Part shown: piece after piece, positions 62,203 to 64,000 of the stretch | How the letters are laid out: each line of letters opens with the position of its first letter | Numbering within the stretch: the first letter of the stretch is position 1 | From: an uncultured Nitrospira sp. | GTDB lineage: Bacteria > Nitrospirota > Nitrospiria > Nitrospirales > Nitrospiraceae | Assembly: GCA_902500825.1 (NCBI GenBank) | Contig: CABVRX010000005.1 | Coordinates: forward strand, 62,001-126,000 | Direction of reading: 5' to 3' | DNA: 64,000 nt | Program-made: the position numbers and the translations under genes | The notes under the pieces: generated by a model | What the model saw: only the letters and a program-made list of their open reading frames with translations | Database searches by the model: none | What the model was told of the DNA's origin: nothing

Positions 62203-63165
62203 TTATTCCCCCGGACCGCGTGACGGGGCCTTTCGTCCAAACACCAGCGCGCTCGGCTCTCGCTCCAACTCCCGCGCCACGCGGGTCAATGTACTCGTGA
62301 GCTGTCGAAGCTCCGTCACCAACAAACCGGCCTCGGGAAGCGTACGTCTGGTGAACTGTTGCAATTCTGGCCTGGCTTCATTGACGACCGTTCCAACGGT
62401 CTTGCTCGTGCGAGCCAATTCGTCCGTCGCCGTACCCAGTGCTACAACACTCTTGTTGATACCGGCGAGTAAGGTCGGAACCTCCGCATTCAACGACGCC
62501 GTCAGCTTGACAAGATTGTCGGCGCTCTTGGCCGCTCCGTTCAAGCTTTGCTCAATCTGAGCCTTGTGGGCCGCAATGGTCTGGGCCACATCAGAAAGAT
62601 CCTTGATCGTTCGCTTCAGCATGGTGTGGTTGTCTTCATCCAGAATCTTCGCCACACCTTTGGCCGCCATATCAAGATCGACCAACAGTTGAGCTACGCC
62701 TTCTTCTGAAAGTAAACGAGAGACGGCTTCATCCAAGCGGAAGAAGAGAGAGGGACCGGTCTTGATGATCGGATACGTTTGTCCCTCCTGGGCCTGCAAC
62801 GACGGAGCATCTCGGCTTCCTCCCGTCAAATTGATGGTGGCAAGACCGGTGAGCCCCTGCGTCTCAAGAACGGCAATCGTATCGGTCTTGATCGGCGTCC
62901 CCCGCATAATGTCCAAGGTCAGCTGGACTTCCTCTGGGTTGGTGGGATTCAAGGCAATGGTCTTGACTCGACCCACATCGACACCACGATATTTGACCGT
63001 GGAATCGACACTCAATCCTGCAACCGATTCCCTCATGTAGGCTTCGTACCGGTCGTACGAACCGCGGTAGTCGGTCTTCCCCAACCACAAAATTGCCACC
63101 AGGACAGCTGCGCCGAGAAATGCCACGAACGAGCCGACCAGAATATAGTTGACCTTGGGTTCCAT
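62203..63165 (-). CDS. MCE-domain protein of an Mla-type lipid transporter
   Basis: The 320-residue protein has an N-terminal membrane helix (YILVGSFVAFLGAAVLVAIL) and an MCE domain (about 35-120) with GLSVDSTVKYRGVDVGRVKT, the MlaD pattern. A long helical C-terminal part follows (about 150-300, e.g. LLSEEGVAQLLVDLDMAAKG). It presents lipid to the partner ATPase complex in the inner membrane. The ATPase gene follows upstream on the same strand; the permease must lie beyond the window. The C-terminal region is longer than in E. coli MlaD. Confidence 0.9.
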   Translation of the reverse strand: MEPKVNYILVGSFVAFLGAAVLVAILWLGKTDYRGSYDRYEAYMRESVAGLSVDSTVKYRGVDVGRVKTIALNPTNPEEVQLTLDIMRGTPIKTDTIAVLETQGLTGLATINLTGGSRDAPSLQAQEGQTYPIIKTGPSLFFRLDEAVSRLLSEEGVAQLLVDLDMAAKGVAKILDEDNHTMLKRTIKDLSDVAQTIAAHKAQIEQSLNGAAKSADNLVKLTASLNAEVPTLLAGINKSVVALGTATDELARTSKTVGTVVNEARPELQQFTRRTLPEAGLLVTELRQLTSTLTRVARELEREPSALVFGRKAPSRGPGE

Positions 63166-63198
63166 GTTGAATCTCGCTCAGAAGAGCGAATAGCTTAT

Positions 63199-63280
63199 AG
63201 CGTATGGCTCATAGCAAAAGGCGACGCCGGACAGTGAGTTCGTAGCCCTCGCTCGTGCCGTCAGCCATGAGCTATATGCT
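63199..63280. repeat. Imperfect inverted repeat between the lipid-transport genes
   Basis: AGCGTATGGCTCATAGC (63199-63215) and GCCATGAGCTATATGCT (63264-63280) pair over 14 of 17 positions with a 48-base loop. The words TAGCTTATAGC and GGCTCATAGC nearby look like a dispersed short repeat family. It lies between two genes of the same operon, where it may influence mRNA stability. Only one copy is seen in this window. Confidence 0.4.
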
Positions 63281-63293
63281 CCTATCCGACGCT

Positions 63294-64000
63294 TCATGCT
63301 TCACGTCTTTCGTGGTTCCATGCCGCCTGTCCGCTTGCGGCCCTCCCGCGTGGACCTTGAAAGTATTCGCGGATGACAGGGTCATCCGATCGAAACAACT
63401 CTTGCATGGTGCCGACGCCCAACACTTTCCCACGACCGAGCACCGCCACACGATTGGCGATCCGCCACAATGAATCCAGGTCGTGTGTCACCATTACCAC
63501 CGTCAGCCCAAGGAGACCCTTCAACGACAGGACAAGATCATCGAATCCTGCAGCGATGATCGGATCGAGCCCGGCCGTCGGCTCGTCGAGAAACAACAAC
63601 TCCGGGTCCATGACGATCGCTCTGGCGAGCGCGGCCCGTCTCCGCATCCCTCCGCTGAGTTCGTTGGGATATTTCGCGGCACTGTCCGGTGGCAGTCCCA
63701 CCATCGCAATTTTGGCAGCGACGATGTCTCGAATCAATCCGGCACTCAACGTGGTGTGCTCGCGCAACGGGACAGCGACGTTCTCCGCCAGCGTGAACGA
63801 ACTAAATAACGCACCATGCTGGAACATCACACCGAACCGGCGGTGGATGGGACGGCCATCCTCCGCTTCCAATCGCCGGCTGTCTATTCCGAACAGCCGA
63901 ATCGTTCCCGCCGAAGGTGTGATCAGGCCGATAATCTCCCGCAACAGCGTGGTCTTGCCGGACCCGTTCCCGCCCGCGATTGCGAAGATTTCACCCCGTC
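63294..64000 (-). CDS. Mla-type ABC ATPase, C-terminal part
   Basis: The frame is open to the window edge and the start lies outside. Visible motifs: Walker A in GGNGSGKTT, Q-loop VMFQHGALFSSFTLAENVAV, signature NELSGGMRRRAALARAI, Walker B ELLFLDEPTAGLDP and the H-loop VMVTHD. VPLREHTTLS after the Q-loop and LSGGMRRR are characteristic of MlaF-like ATPases. It hydrolyses ATP to drive the MCE lipid transporter and lies 128 bases upstream of the MCE gene in the reading direction. Confidence 0.9.
   Translation of the reverse strand, partial: RGEIFAIAGGNGSGKTTLLREIIGLITPSAGTIRLFGIDSRRLEAEDGRPIHRRFGVMFQHGALFSSFTLAENVAVPLREHTTLSAGLIRDIVAAKIAMVGLPPDSAAKYPNELSGGMRRRAALARAIVMDPELLFLDEPTAGLDPIIAAGFDDLVLSLKGLLGLTVVMVTHDLDSLWRIANRVAVLGRGKVLGVGTMQELFRSDDPVIREYFQGPRGRAASGQAAWNHERREA

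Overview
The window looks like a chromosome segment of a Nitrospirota bacterium, most likely Nitrospira or a close relative. This is inferred from gene content and style: many stress proteins (universal stress, CBS, dodecin, hemerythrin), small c-type cytochromes, a homodimeric-E1 pyruvate dehydrogenase, glycogen/trehalose metabolism and many short hypothetical genes. No diagnostic marker (nxr, amo, rRNA) is present, so the genus is not proven. I saw no rRNA, tRNA, CRISPR array or transposase.

Layout. 1-1.5 kb: a partial Tat-exported isochorismatase-like protein, a CBS remnant and a frameshifted tandem universal stress protein. 1.8-8.9 kb (minus strand): a compact run of GT4 glycosyltransferase, MFS, BON-domain protein with three 150-bp repeats, MFS and amylo-alpha-1,6-glucosidase. 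9.2-12 kb: an unassigned DNA-binding-like protein paired with a membrane coiled-coil protein, then a 0.6-kb intergenic stretch with an inverted repeat. 12-17.5 kb: aceE-aceF-lpd. 17.6-20.3 kb: a Ca2+-type P-ATPase. 20.6-29 kb: mostly accessory genes, including two paralogous L7/L12-like membrane proteins, an AEC transporter, a GNAT enzyme, a SUMF1-fold protein, a glutathionyl-hydroquinone reductase and MlaA flanked by two related 26-residue membrane microproteins. 29.2-32.2 kb: a four-PAS sensor kinase and its NarL-type regulator. 32.3-34.4 kb: dodecin, CBS and small proteins. 34.6-41.7 kb: treY-treZ divergent from glgX. 41.8-49.4 kb: an SPFH lipoprotein, small membrane proteins, a phosphoribosyltransferase, a universal stress protein, cytochromes, hemerythrin, CBS and several decayed genes.

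49.7-61.5 kb holds the most interesting system: a 3078-residue FAAL-CP-C-A-CP-C-A-CP-TE synthetase, an ABC exporter of the cyclic-peptide family and an Sfp-type phosphopantetheinyl transferase, all co-directional. Together they should make, activate and export a short N-acylated peptide (predicted fatty acyl-X-Gly). Two active-site departures stand out: Arg replaces the catalytic second His of the first condensation domain, and the thioesterase has a Cys nucleophile. 61.5-64 kb: a lipoprotein, an MCE protein and a partial ATPase of an Mla-type lipid transporter.

How the genes connect: TreY/TreZ and GlgX act on alpha-glucans, and the amylo-glucosidase/GT4 operon probably does too, so the window has two alpha-glucan loci about 30 kb apart. 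MlaA and the MlaF/D-like genes belong to one outer-membrane lipid pathway but sit 35 kb apart.
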